Part shown: piece by piece, positions 20,201 to 29,765 of the stretch
Layout: each line of letters opens with the position of its first letter
How positions within the stretch are numbered: position 1 is the first letter of the stretch
NCBI GenBank assembly: GCA_009801015.1
Contig: VHZZ01011114.1
Location: forward strand, 20,280 to 50,139
Length of the DNA stretch: 29,860 nt
Direction: 5' to 3'
Source of the DNA: Silene noctiflora
Lineage: Eukaryota; Streptophyta; Magnoliopsida; Caryophyllales; Caryophyllaceae
Translations under genes and position numbers: made by a program
Notes under the pieces: generated by a model
Told to the model about the DNA's origin: nothing
Seen by the model: the letters and a program-made list of their open reading frames with translations, nothing else
Database searches by the model: none

Positions 20201-20948
20201 CATTAAACACCGCCACATCATCATTTATACTCGTTGTTGGCATAGTCATACTGCACCTTTCTTCCATCTCAACACCATTACCACCCTTAATAGTCATTGT
20301 TGGCATCGTCAAACCACGCCTTCCTTCGATCTCAACAACATTACCACTCTTAATAGTTATTGTTGGCATCGTCACACCACATTTTCCTTCCATCTCATCA
20401 CCATTACCACTCTTAATAGTCGTTGTCATTGTCGTCGTCGTGGTGGTGCCGGAATCCCAATTCAAAACACCTTTCCCACAGATCACACCACCTTTCCATT
20501 CACCTTTATACCAATTCCCATTCTTCCAAACATAATTACCAAACCCATCTTGCAAATTCCGTTTCCAATTCCCAACATAATAATCACCATTAACATATCT
20601 CTTAACACCATAACCATGTTTCTTATCACAAACCCACATGCCTGTATACGTGTCACCGTGGGACCCAGTAAATGTGCCTTGACCTTCCATTCTACCTGAT
20701 TTAAATTCACCTTCATATGTTGCACCTGAAGGCCATGAAAATTTACCGTTACCGTTTGCTTTACCCTTTTTCCATTCACCTTCGTACATACATCCGTCAC
20801 TCCATAAATATTTACCGTTACCATGTGGGATGTTACCCATGAATGTTCCTGTGTATAGATCTCCGTTTGGCAAGTGTTTTTCCAGTGTTACGACGTCGTT
20901 TTCAGGTGTTACTCTTGATTTCGACCGATTTAATGTGGTTTCCACCAT
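17281..20948 (-). CDS. PIP5K: Phosphatidylinositol-4-phosphate 5-kinase with N-terminal MORN repeats, 8 exons, 732 aa
   Basis: The enzyme phosphorylates PtdIns4P to PtdIns(4,5)P2, mainly at the plasma membrane, feeding membrane-trafficking, cytoskeletal and phospholipase C signalling. Exons (minus): 20948-19918, 19603-19439, 19349-19184, 18988-18878, 18780-18587, 18466-18339, 18184-18091, 17590-17281. All junctions are GT-AG and phases agree; the total is 2199 nt including TAG. Residues 32-167 are six MORN repeats of 23 residues. Residues 168-320 are a Thr/Gly-rich linker with a three-copy 21-residue repeat (178-240). From about 322 ([14 protein letters not shown]) the PIPK fold begins: glycine loop [10 protein letters not shown] (427-436), ATP lysine K446 in FMIKT, DLKGS catalytic loop (512-516), IMDYSLLVG (570-578), the metal-binding FGVIDILQ with D683, and the activation/specificity loop about 699-720 ([15 protein letters not shown]). 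All key residues look intact. The kinase insert is short, and [18 protein letters not shown] follows it. It is a plant B-type PIP5K; I cannot fix the paralogue number. MORN repeats 7-8, common in the Arabidopsis proteins, are not evident. Confidence 0.96.
18272..18303. repeat. Perfect 14-bp hairpin in PIP5K intron 6
   Basis: CTCCGTACAATAAA (18272-18285) pairs exactly with 18290-18303 around a 4-A loop. The outer CTCCGTA/TACGGAG matches the TACGGAGTA motif scattered elsewhere in the window, so it is probably a minimal Stowaway-type foldback or its remnant. Confidence 0.8.
19635..19722 (-). mobile_element. SINE 3' portion with TTG tail in PIP5K intron 1
   Basis: Read on the minus strand, the segment runs GTAAGGTTGCGTATATCTGA, CCCTTCCCCC, then CCGGAGTTTTTGAAGCG and TGTGGTAATG, and ends in TTGTTGTTGTT. 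A GTAAGG-TGCGTA-GACCC core and a (TTG)n tail are typical of tRNA-derived plant SINEs. The tRNA-like A and B boxes are not clearly visible, so the 5' half may be missing or decayed. It lies in the same orientation as the host gene, inside the 314-bp intron 1. Confidence 0.65.
19793..19865. repeat. Inverted repeat in PIP5K intron 1
   Basis: AGACGGTATCATGACAAGAT (19793-19812) pairs with 19846-19865 at 18 of 20 positions around a 33-base loop. It sits about 50 bases inside the intron from the exon 1 donor. The GAGACGG-type ends are common in MITEs, so it may be a tiny foldback element. Confidence 0.65.
20229..20417 (-). repeat. Coding minisatellite, 3 x 63 bp, in PIP5K exon 1
   Basis: Three tandem 63-bp units (20417-20355, 20354-20292, 20291-20229) encode residues 178-198, 199-219 and 220-240. 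Each reads like [20 protein letters not shown] with substitutions. The spacing is exact: GTTGGCAT recurs at 20236, 20299 and 20362 on the plus strand. A threonine run (168-177) of ACN codons lies just before it. The period is a multiple of three, so copy changes would keep the frame. Confidence 0.95.
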
Positions 20949-21480
20949 TTTTTGTCGGAAATTTGAGAAAATAAAATATGGGTTTTTCTGGGTTATTCGT
21001 TTTCACAAATACTCCTGTAAGGCGATGAGAACCGTTCTACACATTCTTTGAATAAAACAGTCTTAAGCAAGGCTAACTAGTTGGTTTAAGCGAAAATAGG
21101 GAGTAAATTGAGAAAATAAAATATGGGTTTTTCTGGTTCACAAATACTTGTGTAAGGCGATGAGAACAGTTCTAAACATTTTTTTTTTTGTGCATAAAAC
21201 CGTCTTACACAGGACTAATTAGTCGGTTCTAGCGAAAAAAAGGTAGAAAATTGAGAGAATGAAATATGGGTTTTTCTGGGTTTTTTGTTTTAGAGGTGGA
21301 GGAAGGGGATCTGTGACATTTTTTATGGAAAAAAATGAAATAAAATGGAGGAAAATAGGAAGAGAAAAAGGTGTGTGTAATTGAATTTTGAGTTATGATT
21401 TTTGGGGATTGTTGTTGGTGGTGGTGTTAGTTTGATTGTTGTTTGTTTGATGAGGGGAACAAACAAGGCATATTGTGGGA
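20949..21480 (-). promoter_or_regulatory. Presumed 5' UTR and proximal promoter of PIP5K
   Basis: Position relative to the ATG at 20948 is the main evidence. On the minus strand 21290-21375 is pyrimidine-rich (CTTCC/CTCC runs), as is common around plant transcription starts. I could not identify a convincing TATA box, so the start site is unknown. The tandem repeat at 20964-21290 lies within it. Confidence 0.35.
20964..21290. repeat. Imperfect tandem repeat of about 145 bp just upstream of the PIP5K ATG
   Basis: TGAGAAAATAAAATATGGGT starts at 20964 and 21109, and a variant at 21252, giving periods of 145 and 143; the third unit is partial. Each full unit also holds a TGTAAGGCGATGAGAAC block and a later ACCGTCTTA/ACAGTCTTA block that are partly inverted relative to each other. 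A small MITE-like insertion may therefore have been duplicated with its flanks. The array begins 16 bases upstream of the start codon, so it covers the 5' UTR or proximal promoter. Confidence 0.85.
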
Positions 21481-23927
21481 GAGTCGAGGCTATGTGAAAT
21501 TACGGATTTGACCTTCATAATGGTGTGTTTTGATTTTTGGAATAGGGGGTCCTACTAGAGGTTGTGCAATGTTGACGTGACGAAGGTGTGTGTTAAACGA
21601 CTAGAGTAGTATATACACGGCCAAAATTGACCCGACTCGTATTCGACTCATATCGATCTCGCGCACATTGCGCGGTATATATAAGGTTTTTATTTTTTAG
21701 GGTATTATTCAAATCGGTACTTCATTAATATTTAATATTTCACTCCATTATATTTTGATATGAAAAAAAAAATGAAAAATGGAAAATTAATTAAAGAAAA
21801 TAGAGTAAAACTATGAAATGTGTATTTTTGTGAAAATACTCTTTTTACCATAAAACTACGGATTCATTTTTTAATTTTCTCCATTTTTTTGTCACGAACC
21901 TAATAATAAGTATGTGTCAATTTATTTTCTAAATAATAATAATTGCATTATGACAAATTTAGCAACTTATGGTTTATAGTTTAATACCAAATTTATTTTA
22001 CTATAATGAAAAAAACATAATTTTGAATTTAGTTAAAAAATTATAGTATAATAATTGTAAGATTATATTTTAAGGAAAAGATGATGTATATTGTTATTAA
22101 AGAAAAGGTTTTTTATTGAGCTAAATGCATTTTGGAGGAAAAACTAAGAAATTTTTTATTCAAGATACGAGTTTAGTCAGAATTTGAATTGACTTTACCC
22201 AATAAAAGGCAACTCAAATGTTTATTGTTTCACACAGATTATTATCCATAATTAATTTGATAATTGTGTACTTGAAAATGATCGAACTTGAAACGATTTG
22301 GCCTAACCCGAATTTTTGCAAACCTGAAATTGACTTGATATGAATTTACCTGATTCGGTTGATCTGTTTGCCATGTCTACAATGTACTTAATTTAGATAA
22401 CATTTTTTTTTATATAATTTTCTTTTAAAAACTCAAGAGTAATTCAAAATTAGTAAAGGGGTTGAGGGTAAACTAACTCTAAAGGATCGGTCTATGTAGG
22501 ATTAGGAGTAAAATTGTTGTGTTTTGAAACAAAGTCGCTAGTCCGCGTAAATTAGTAAATCTCTTTTGAAACGGCACAATATATTTTAACATGAAAACGA
22601 GTATTACTTATTAAGTAAAAAAAGTTAGGAGGATAATGAGATTATAGCTTTAAAATCGTGAAAAGCACCGAGAAATACTTGTTTAGAAAAATAACGAAAA
22701 AATGAAAAATGTTGCTTAAACAGATAAAGTATATGCTTATTCATCGCGAGAGAAGTCTCGTGAAATCTATACTAACAATGTTTCAAATGAGAATCAATAT
22801 ATATTTATAATATACAATATATTTTACACAAAATTTATACTTTGTATTATATCTACGAGCATGGTAAACTCGTATTAATATATATATATTTTTATTATTT
22901 TGAAAGACAAAGTCATCCAGTAATGGAGAAAGAGAGAGCAGGAAAGCTCATCTCCGCTAACCTATGAAAATTTTAAAGGTTTAGTTAAATTTTAAAAAAA
23001 AAAAATTCAAAAGTCATATCAATTACCAGTTCATTCCTATTAACTTTAAATTATGTCTCCGTCACTCAAGTCATCTAGTATTTTTCAAACCAAGAAGAAA
23101 TTTAATCAACTAACTTGGCTATATAGAGTCAATTTTTGTAAGACAAAATTAGCAAGAATTTCTTAAGATGGCTAGTAGAATACGGACATGCTTTAGAAAT
23201 TAGGAGTAGGTAGATGCTTGGTGAATCATAAAGCAATGGGCCCATATCATGCTTGCGTGGCCCACTTATGTCTTTACTCTTGTTTCGACTTAATTCAGTC
23301 ATCTAACTTAGGACATTTTTATAAAGTTGAAATTAATTTACTTGTTAGGTCACTTAACAATTTCATTTTATTGTGTCCATAAATTTCTTATTATGTCAAA
23401 TTCCATTTTTCTTCATCTATCAATTTATGTAAAAAGTTGTATGGTTTGGTAAAAAGATGTTGCTTAGTTTACATTACCAAATGTTGGAATTAGTGGCAAA
23501 TTGGGAAATATGAGAGCTGTTAACTTGTTATAATCTTATAATCTTTATAAAATTAGGAATATCGAAGTTGTACTGATTCGTAGTTATAATTTGCTTGTGG
23601 CAATTTTGGTGAACATGATTTCAAAATTTAAGTACAATCAACCAAAATTGTAACAAATTCGAAATTTATTCTAAGAATAAGAGAACATGATTACTTGATC
23701 GTTCTATCCGATGGGCATAGCACGAAGATATTGTAGGATGTATCAAAGTGTACTATCATGTATCAACTATTTGGAAATCTAATTTTCTTTCTCGAGAGAG
23801 CAATTTGTGTTTCATCTTTATTACATACAAGAACATGACCGATAAATTAATTTATTTTCTCTTGGTCTAAAGGGAGTAGCAGCTTTGATAAGGTATTTTT
23901 GATGCCAATAGGAGTTCAAACTCCTGT
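21481..23927. other. AT-rich intergenic DNA with no gene
   Basis: About 2.4 kb without a coding frame of note. AT-only runs (for example 22796-22890), A-rich tracts and a few GACCCG-like motifs (21630-21660, 22300-22340) are seen, but no defined element ends. Confidence 0.5.
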
Positions 23928-24425
23928 TATAAGTATCAGCTCTCATACCAATTAAGTTGGTTGATATATGTTGACTAATAAATTAATGATGGAGGTTCAA
24001 AATTGCAATCAATGAAAGGGGACGGGGAAGGTAGATCAATGGTCTCATGTCTTACCTTATACTTAGGTTATGTTCTTTCTAACTTAATTTCAGCTTCATT
24101 TAATTCAGTTCAGCTTAACTCTATTCAGTTCATTTCGGTTTAACTTAGTTTCGTTCAGTTCCGCTTCTATTAGTCGAAAAGAATAAGATCTTGCATTATT
24201 ATGTTTCATGTGTTCAAATTATTGATTTAGTATTTAGTATGAATTACCATAATTTTTAGTAATTTAGAGATGGTGGGTCAAGCAAGGGAAAACAAAGAGT
24301 AAATTTCGAGAGACGAAAACAAAACAGAGAACCTAAGTAAAAGTTCCGAATAAAAGTAAGTTAAATTTTCAGAATCAACTCGATTCATTGATGTCAATTT
24401 TGGGTAGTTAATCAAACAAATAACA
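23928..24425. repeat. Tandem segmental duplication, copy A
   Basis: It is homologous to copy B over nearly its whole length. Shared blocks include TCTCATACC, GATGGAGGTTCAAAATTGCA, GTAGATCAATGGTCTCA, TGTGTTCAAATTATTG, AATAAAAGTAAGTTAAAT and TTTTGGGTAGTTAATCAAAC. The offset is 546 bases at the left and 507 at the right, the difference being indels mostly in and around the nested MITE. No coding content was recognised. Confidence 0.9.
24065..24190. mobile_element. AGTTCA-rich MITE nested in copy A
   Basis: This has the same body type as 6845-7039 (TTCAGTTCAGCTTAACTC and similar). Its ends are AGGTTATGTTCTTTC and GTCGAAAAGAATAAGATCTT. It occupies the same position in copy A as its partner does in copy B. 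Confidence 0.65.
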
Positions 24426-24465
24426 CTTTAACCGTACTCCAGTTTTAATGTTGACAATTGTTTGA

Positions 24466-24932
24466 GCTCAGGGTATGAGCACTACTTCTCATACCTACTA
24501 AGCTAGTTAACATCTGTTGACCAATAAATTGATGATGGAGGTTCAAAATTGCAATCAATAAAAGGGGACTAAGGAGGGTAGATCAATGGTCTCAATACCA
24601 TACGTAGGCCATGTTCATTATGGCTTAATCCACCTTAATTTAGCTTCAATTCAGTTTAATTCATTTTAAATTAGCTTTATTCAGTCGAAAAGAACATGGT
24701 CGTACATCATTATATTTTCATGTGTTCAAATTATTGCTTTAGTGTTTAGCATAAATTACCATAACTTTTTGTAATTTCGAGACGGTGGGTCAAGCTAAAG
24801 AAAAGCAAAGGGTAAAATTTCAGAGATAGAACTAAAACGGAGAATTTAAGCTCCGAATAAAAGTAAGTTAAATATTCAGAATCGATTCAAGTCATTAAGG
24901 TCAATTTTGGGTAGTTAATCAAACAAATAACA
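24466..24932. repeat. Tandem segmental duplication, copy B
   Basis: This is the downstream partner of copy A in direct orientation, separated by about 40 bases of unique sequence. It differs by scattered substitutions and indels (by eye roughly 80-85% identical outside the MITE), so the duplication is not recent. Confidence 0.9.
24607..24701. mobile_element. AGTTCA-rich MITE nested in copy B
   Basis: A 95-bp element with inverted ends GGCCATGTTC and GACCATGTTC (complement of the right end) and a TTCAGTTTAATTC-type body. It is shorter than its partner in copy A. Confidence 0.7.
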
Positions 24933-25123
24933 AAGTCCATAAATGCATCCAACACTAAACATAGATCAAACAAAGTAACATCTATCTACTTTCCAATAAC
25001 TGTCCTATCAATTATTCAACCATCTCATGTTCTTTCAACACACAAATTGTATCGTCGGTACCAAAAAGTCTAAAGTTAATATACCATTTATACACAAATA
25101 TTCACGTCCCAACCATCAAATTA

Positions 25124-25339
25124 CTCCCTCCGTCCCGGTCAATATATAGTTGTTATTTGGTTTTGACCCAAAAACCAAGCTAAAATAAAGGAGGAGATCA
25201 ATTACTAAATGAAAAGTGGATCAAATTGAGTGCGAATGATCAAATTGTTCATCAAATTTATTCTTAAAATAGAAATGATAACAATTGACTGAGATACCCT
25301 AAAATGGGATAAGACAATAAATGATCGGGATGGAGGGAG
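25124..25339. mobile_element. Stowaway MITE with TA target duplication
   Basis: A 216-bp element with inverted ends CTCCCTCCGTCCCGGTCA and CTCCCTCCATCCCGATCA (16 of 18 identical), flanked by TA at 25122-25123 and 25340-25341. This is the classic Stowaway (Tc1/mariner-derived) structure of plants. It is non-coding. The well-kept ends make it the best preserved MITE in the window. Confidence 0.95.
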
Positions 25340-25341
25340 TA

Positions 25342-25892
25342 TAATTCAACCTTCAAATTCACAGCTTTTTATGTTTGCCAAAATAAAAGATTCACGATTT
25401 AGGAACTTTGTGAAGAAATTATTGTTGAAAAAATAGCAGAAAATTTTAGCATTTTATTGCATGATCATCTATGAGATTGATGGTACATTCTTTGACGGTC
25501 TTAAAATGGATAATTGTATAGAAATGTAAATAATTCAGATTCTGAAGAAATGGTGACAGTTGCAATATTGTACGTAAAAGACATGTAATAACGTAAGGCA
25601 CCCCATGTGATGTGCCCAATGTGATTGTGTCTTACGTAATATAAGTTGGCAATATCTCATAAATAACGTGGGAAATATATTCCTCATGAAAAGTCACCAT
25701 GCATGAAAATAGATAGTCAATTAGTAAATCAAAATACGAGTAAATTTGCAAAAGTATATGCATCACTTTTATTATCTTACTAGTTTTAATCTTGTGAAAA
25801 AAAATGCGCGGGTTAACTTTTAGACAACATACGAAATATGTTAGTTAGTACGATAATTAGACATCATATTCAGAATAATAATTGAATGAACA
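25342..25892. other. AT-rich intergenic DNA with no gene
   Basis: No coding frame or element termini were recognised. Weak TACGTAA/TTACGTAA motifs occur near 25570-25640. Confidence 0.45.
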
Positions 25893-26113
25893 ACAAATCT
25901 CTTGTGCGACGGTCTTTCCGTGTTTTTTTGACAAAATGTGACCACTTTTTGGTAAATAGTTGCCACTTTATAATAAATTGTGACCACCTTGAAAAAATGA
26001 ACATTTTTTCATTATGAAAAGTGGTCACTATTTACCCCAAAATGGTAACAATTTACCAAAAAATGGTCACTTTTTTCCTGGTCACACGTACGATTTTTGT
26101 AAAGTAGAATTTG
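25893..26113. mobile_element. Foldback element with repeated GTGACCACTTTTTGG units
   Basis: The left half carries TGTGACCACTTTTTGGTAAA, TAGTTGCCACTTT and GTGACCACCTTG. The right half carries the complements (AAGTGGTCACTATTTACC, TTTACCAAAAAATGGTCACT). The outer ends, CAAATCTCTTGTGCGACGGT and the inverted right end, are only loosely alike. The element can fold into a long imperfect hairpin. It is non-coding and MITE-like; the superfamily is uncertain. Confidence 0.7.
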
Positions 26114-26361
26114 CGTTGCATGAAATGATGTTAAATAATTGAAGGCAAATTTGTGGCGGGGCCAACTTTAGAAAATGAAAAAAGAAATTCCCTTAAATCA
26201 GGAAACCAATTAGAAGCCTTTAAATGACTTAGCTTTAATAGTAGGAAGATTAAAATAATTTAATTGTATTCACTATTTCTCCATCATTAGGTAAATAAAT
26301 GATTGAGACGGAGTGAATATTATTCATTCATTTTTATCTTAAAATCAGCTGATAAGACACC

Positions 26362-26461
26362 ATCTGTAGTTGCAAACTTGCAACGAACATCTCAACGAAC
26401 ATATGAAGTCAGGAAGAATATAATCTGTAGTTGCAAACTTGCAACGAACATCTCAACGAAC
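26362..26461. repeat. 39-bp perfect direct repeat, period 61
   Basis: 26362-26400 and 26423-26461 are identical (starting ATCTGTAGTTGCAAACTTGC), separated by 22 bases. The surrounding open frame (26303-26545, plus) contains both copies but shows no recognisable domain. Confidence 0.92.
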
Positions 26462-27481
26462 TTTAAGTATATGGTTAACGTCATTCAAACACAAAAATTC
26501 CACTTGTTAGATTTAAAAGCTCCAAAGATCAAAATTTGGGACTAAGTCATCTATATTAATTTACTTTTTTTTCGTTGTTCTATCCATCGTTCAATTATTT
26601 CTGATTATATATCATACTCATTACAAAGCAAACCACGAAAAAAAAGGGGGCTCACTTCCCTTACCAGCGATCGGAAATTTCATAGTTTATACTTAAATAT
26701 TTTCAACTTTTTCGAGTTTCTCTTACACCATTACTCGTTCGCTCTTGTTGAGCTTCTTCACCTTCTCTAAGAGTAATTCCTAACTCCGCCCCTGATAACC
26801 CCTATATATGGAGTATAATTTATTATTATAAATCATCTACGAGAGGTTACAAACCTGTATTGGTTGTTTACATGTATGCATGGCAAATAAACCAATAAAA
26901 TTACAAATCGATAACTATTGGACGATAAGTTGTACCAAAGTGACGAAGAGATGGCCGTTAGTTTATGCATAACAGAAACCACTTAAAACTTGTGTCCAAA
27001 CTTAAAATTCTTTTGCTATAAAATATGTAGTTTTAAAAACAATATGAATTATCCAAAAAACAAGTGGCAATCTCCAGAATAAATGTGGATATATTATAAT
27101 GGGTGATGCACGTCGCCAAACCTAATCATATTACGTAGTTCATACTCGCCTTATGTCTAGTATTTATCATTGTATGTCATTACCTCTTATTTTTTTAGTA
27201 CATTCTTTGCTATCATAACGTTTTTGGTCGGTTTTAAAGTCATGCAAACTTAACATCTTACGTCATATTAAGTTAAGTTATTAATTATATATATGGCTAA
27301 GATATACACGTTTTGTGTTATGATCTATAATTATCTTTGTTTGAAATCATCGTCACAAAAAAAGAGGTTAAATAGAATTCTATTAATTGAGATGAACAAC
27401 GGAGGGAGAACTGTGCAAACTCATGTCCTTCATTGATGGTGAAAAGATGGAATGAAGATCATCTTTATAAGTACCACAAAA
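26462..27481. other. AT-rich intergenic DNA with no gene
   Basis: No coding frame or structural element was recognised in this kilobase. Confidence 0.45.
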
Positions 27482-27643
27482 TAGGCCGGGGTGAGCAAGA
27501 CCGTATACCTGATACGGTTTTGAAAACCCTATCAGGTGTACGGTTTTAAAAATCGCAAAAATTACTATACGGATTGGATACGATTTAACCGTATATACGA
27601 TTTTCGGGTACCCGGAAAAACCGTGTATCACATGACCACCTCT
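27482..27643. mobile_element. hAT-like MITE with CCGTATAC-rich body
   Basis: The left end TAGGCCGGGGTGAGCA pairs loosely with the inverted right end TAGAGGTGGTCA. The head contains an imperfect palindrome (ACCGTATACCTGATACGG and its near complement), the same design as the perfect palindrome at 14202-14252. The body repeats GATACGG, CCGTATA and ATACGATTT. The 82-residue open frame on the minus strand is an artefact. Confidence 0.6.
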
Positions 27644-27767
27644 AATGAAGGGCTAATTTTTGTATATTGAAATAAGTTAGTAAAATAAGTAATAAAAAAC
27701 ATTAGAAGAGTGCGAGTTGAAAGAGGAACTTTGCATTTATTTTAATTTTTTCATAAAAAAACTTCAA

Positions 27768-27932
27768 ACTATGTCGGAAACCGTATATACGATTTCGTTT
27801 CAGCCCAACCCGGATTTGATACGATTTTTATAAAACCGCATCGTATATAGGAATTTCCGTACCGTATGTACAAAATCCGATAACTCAAACCGTATTCCAT
27901 ATCATATCCGTATTATAAACCTGTATCATATA
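27768..27932. repeat. Second CCGTAT/ATACGATTT-rich repeat tract
   Basis: It is dense in CCGTATATACGATT, GATACGATTTTTA, ATCGTATA and CATATCCGTAT, like the body of the element at 27482. It may be the distal half of a larger element interrupted by the AT-rich 27645-27765 stretch, or a second copy. Confidence 0.5.
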
Positions 27933-29765
27933 TTTTTTCTCAAACTTACCACCAAAATATAATAGTACAAGTTAGGCTAGTAGTAACGTTGTGTAATATA
28001 AGTACGGGTTAATGAGGATGGCATGTTGATTTCCGTATTACTCCGTTCTCAGTAATTATTATGTAAGTCGGTCTTAAAATTATCCTGAAGAATTGTCATG
28101 AAAGAATTAGTTAATGTTAAGTTGTTGTCTCCTTGACAAGAATGGGTTAGTACATGTGTTGCAATATGAATACGACATAGCTATTACATTACCGTTATTT
28201 TCGGAGAATATTGCTGATTTAGTTCGGCTTTTGTCACAGACAACAACATTTGTTTGAGACTTTGAGTTTAGATTGTTAACAATCAGTCAAATTTTGCATA
28301 ATTTTAAGTCTTAAAATCAAACTTGTATTACTACGATTAACAAATTATTTGTTGTGCTGTGTTTCTGAGCACCATACATTGCAAATTTGCAATTATTCTC
28401 ATCACACCTAATATTGTTTATTCACAAATTTTCATTTATGACGGACGTCGGACGCTATCCGTCTCAACCTTAAGACAGGTCAAATATATACCAAATTACA
28501 TGACAAGTTACTTAGGAAATGTCATTTTTTTTGTTTTTATTACCACCACTATGCGGGTATTTAACCCTTCTTTTAAGACAGACACAACAAAGGTAACTCG
28601 CGCCGCAGTGAAAGTTGAGATTTTGTAAGACAATTTTACATTAAAATTATTCGAAAATCACATGTTATTTATTTAAAGTAATTCAAAGTGTTATGAGTAG
28701 TTATTTAGAAGTTTTTGTAAGATTGTTTAAGTAAATAATTGGTGATTTTACAACAATTGTGTAAAATTATCTAATGTAAAAGTAGAAAAAACTAGTTAAT
28801 TGATGTTTATGTAGGCGTATTGAAAATTTGCAATACAAATCTTCTATTTCATGTAATCCCAAATAGTTATCTAAAATAATTTTATGCACAAGACCAATCC
28901 AACAACAATATGCTAATTAAAATACTTAAACAAATATGTTAAATATTTTATTTAATAGCTTAATAATTTATGTTGATAACTTACATATTTTATTAAAATA
29001 TATCGGTAATCCTTCTAAGATACCAAGTTCTCAAACGAAACTAAAAAAAAAAATGTAAGGGATTAGTTTGAATTACTCTGTTATCGATATTCCCTAAATC
29101 ATAAGCAAGAAAATTGTTTTGTTCTTATTAAGACCACTTTACACAAGTAAAAGCTCTTCAATATTTGAAATTTTTGAGTTTCTTGGTTAAATTTTTTAAA
29201 TTTTTTCGATGTTATCTTATACTATTGCCCCCTTCGTTTCTGTTGAAATATTTCGCCCCGCTGACTTGAAATCCCGTCTCGGCCGCCATTGCACATGGGC
29301 CAATAAAATTACTCTGTTCTAACTATAAGCCCAATTGTGATATGTAACCCAATACATGGTTCTATACAAGTCACAATAGGCTCTCTAATCTTGCACATTG
29401 TGGACTTAACTTATGGGCTTAAATAGAATGTCATTAGCATTATTATTTGCTTTACTCTACCAATTTTATGGTTGCTAAATGCAATGGAAGTTTCTTGACA
29501 AGTTTTTCATAAAATTGATTTGTAATGAGAATTTTGATTACAAACTTTATCTAATTGTATATTTGTATGTATATTGATCTTTACAAAAACATAAGAAACT
29601 TGTGTTTTGCCCTTCTTTTCTCTAGGTTAAATAATATTGTCCAAGGTGTATATGTATGTATCTATGTTGTTAAATTAGCCACAAAGATAGCACAATAAAT
29701 TACGACTTATTTACTGGAATATCATACCAGTAAAATGAGCTTGACCGTTAGTTTAAGTCCAATAA
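27933..29765. other. AT-rich intergenic DNA with no recognised gene
   Basis: No real coding frame is visible; the 89-residue frame at 28359-28628 has no domain. A CGGACGTCGGACG-type patch near 28440-28475 and a GC-richer patch near 29250-29300 may be repeat edges. I see nothing else. Confidence 0.45.

Noticed and set aside
19803..20699. 298-codon plus-strand open frame opposite the PIP5K gene
   Set aside because: It is the antisense of PIP5K exon 1 and part of intron 1; its Thr/Ile/His-rich composition is a shadow of the MORN and repeat coding.
20483..20824. 113-codon minus-strand frame inside exon 1
   Set aside because: This is another reading frame of the MORN-coding exon, kept open by the periodic sequence.
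27383..27631. 82-codon minus-strand frame
   Set aside because: It lies across a hAT-like MITE and is built from its CCGTAT repeats.
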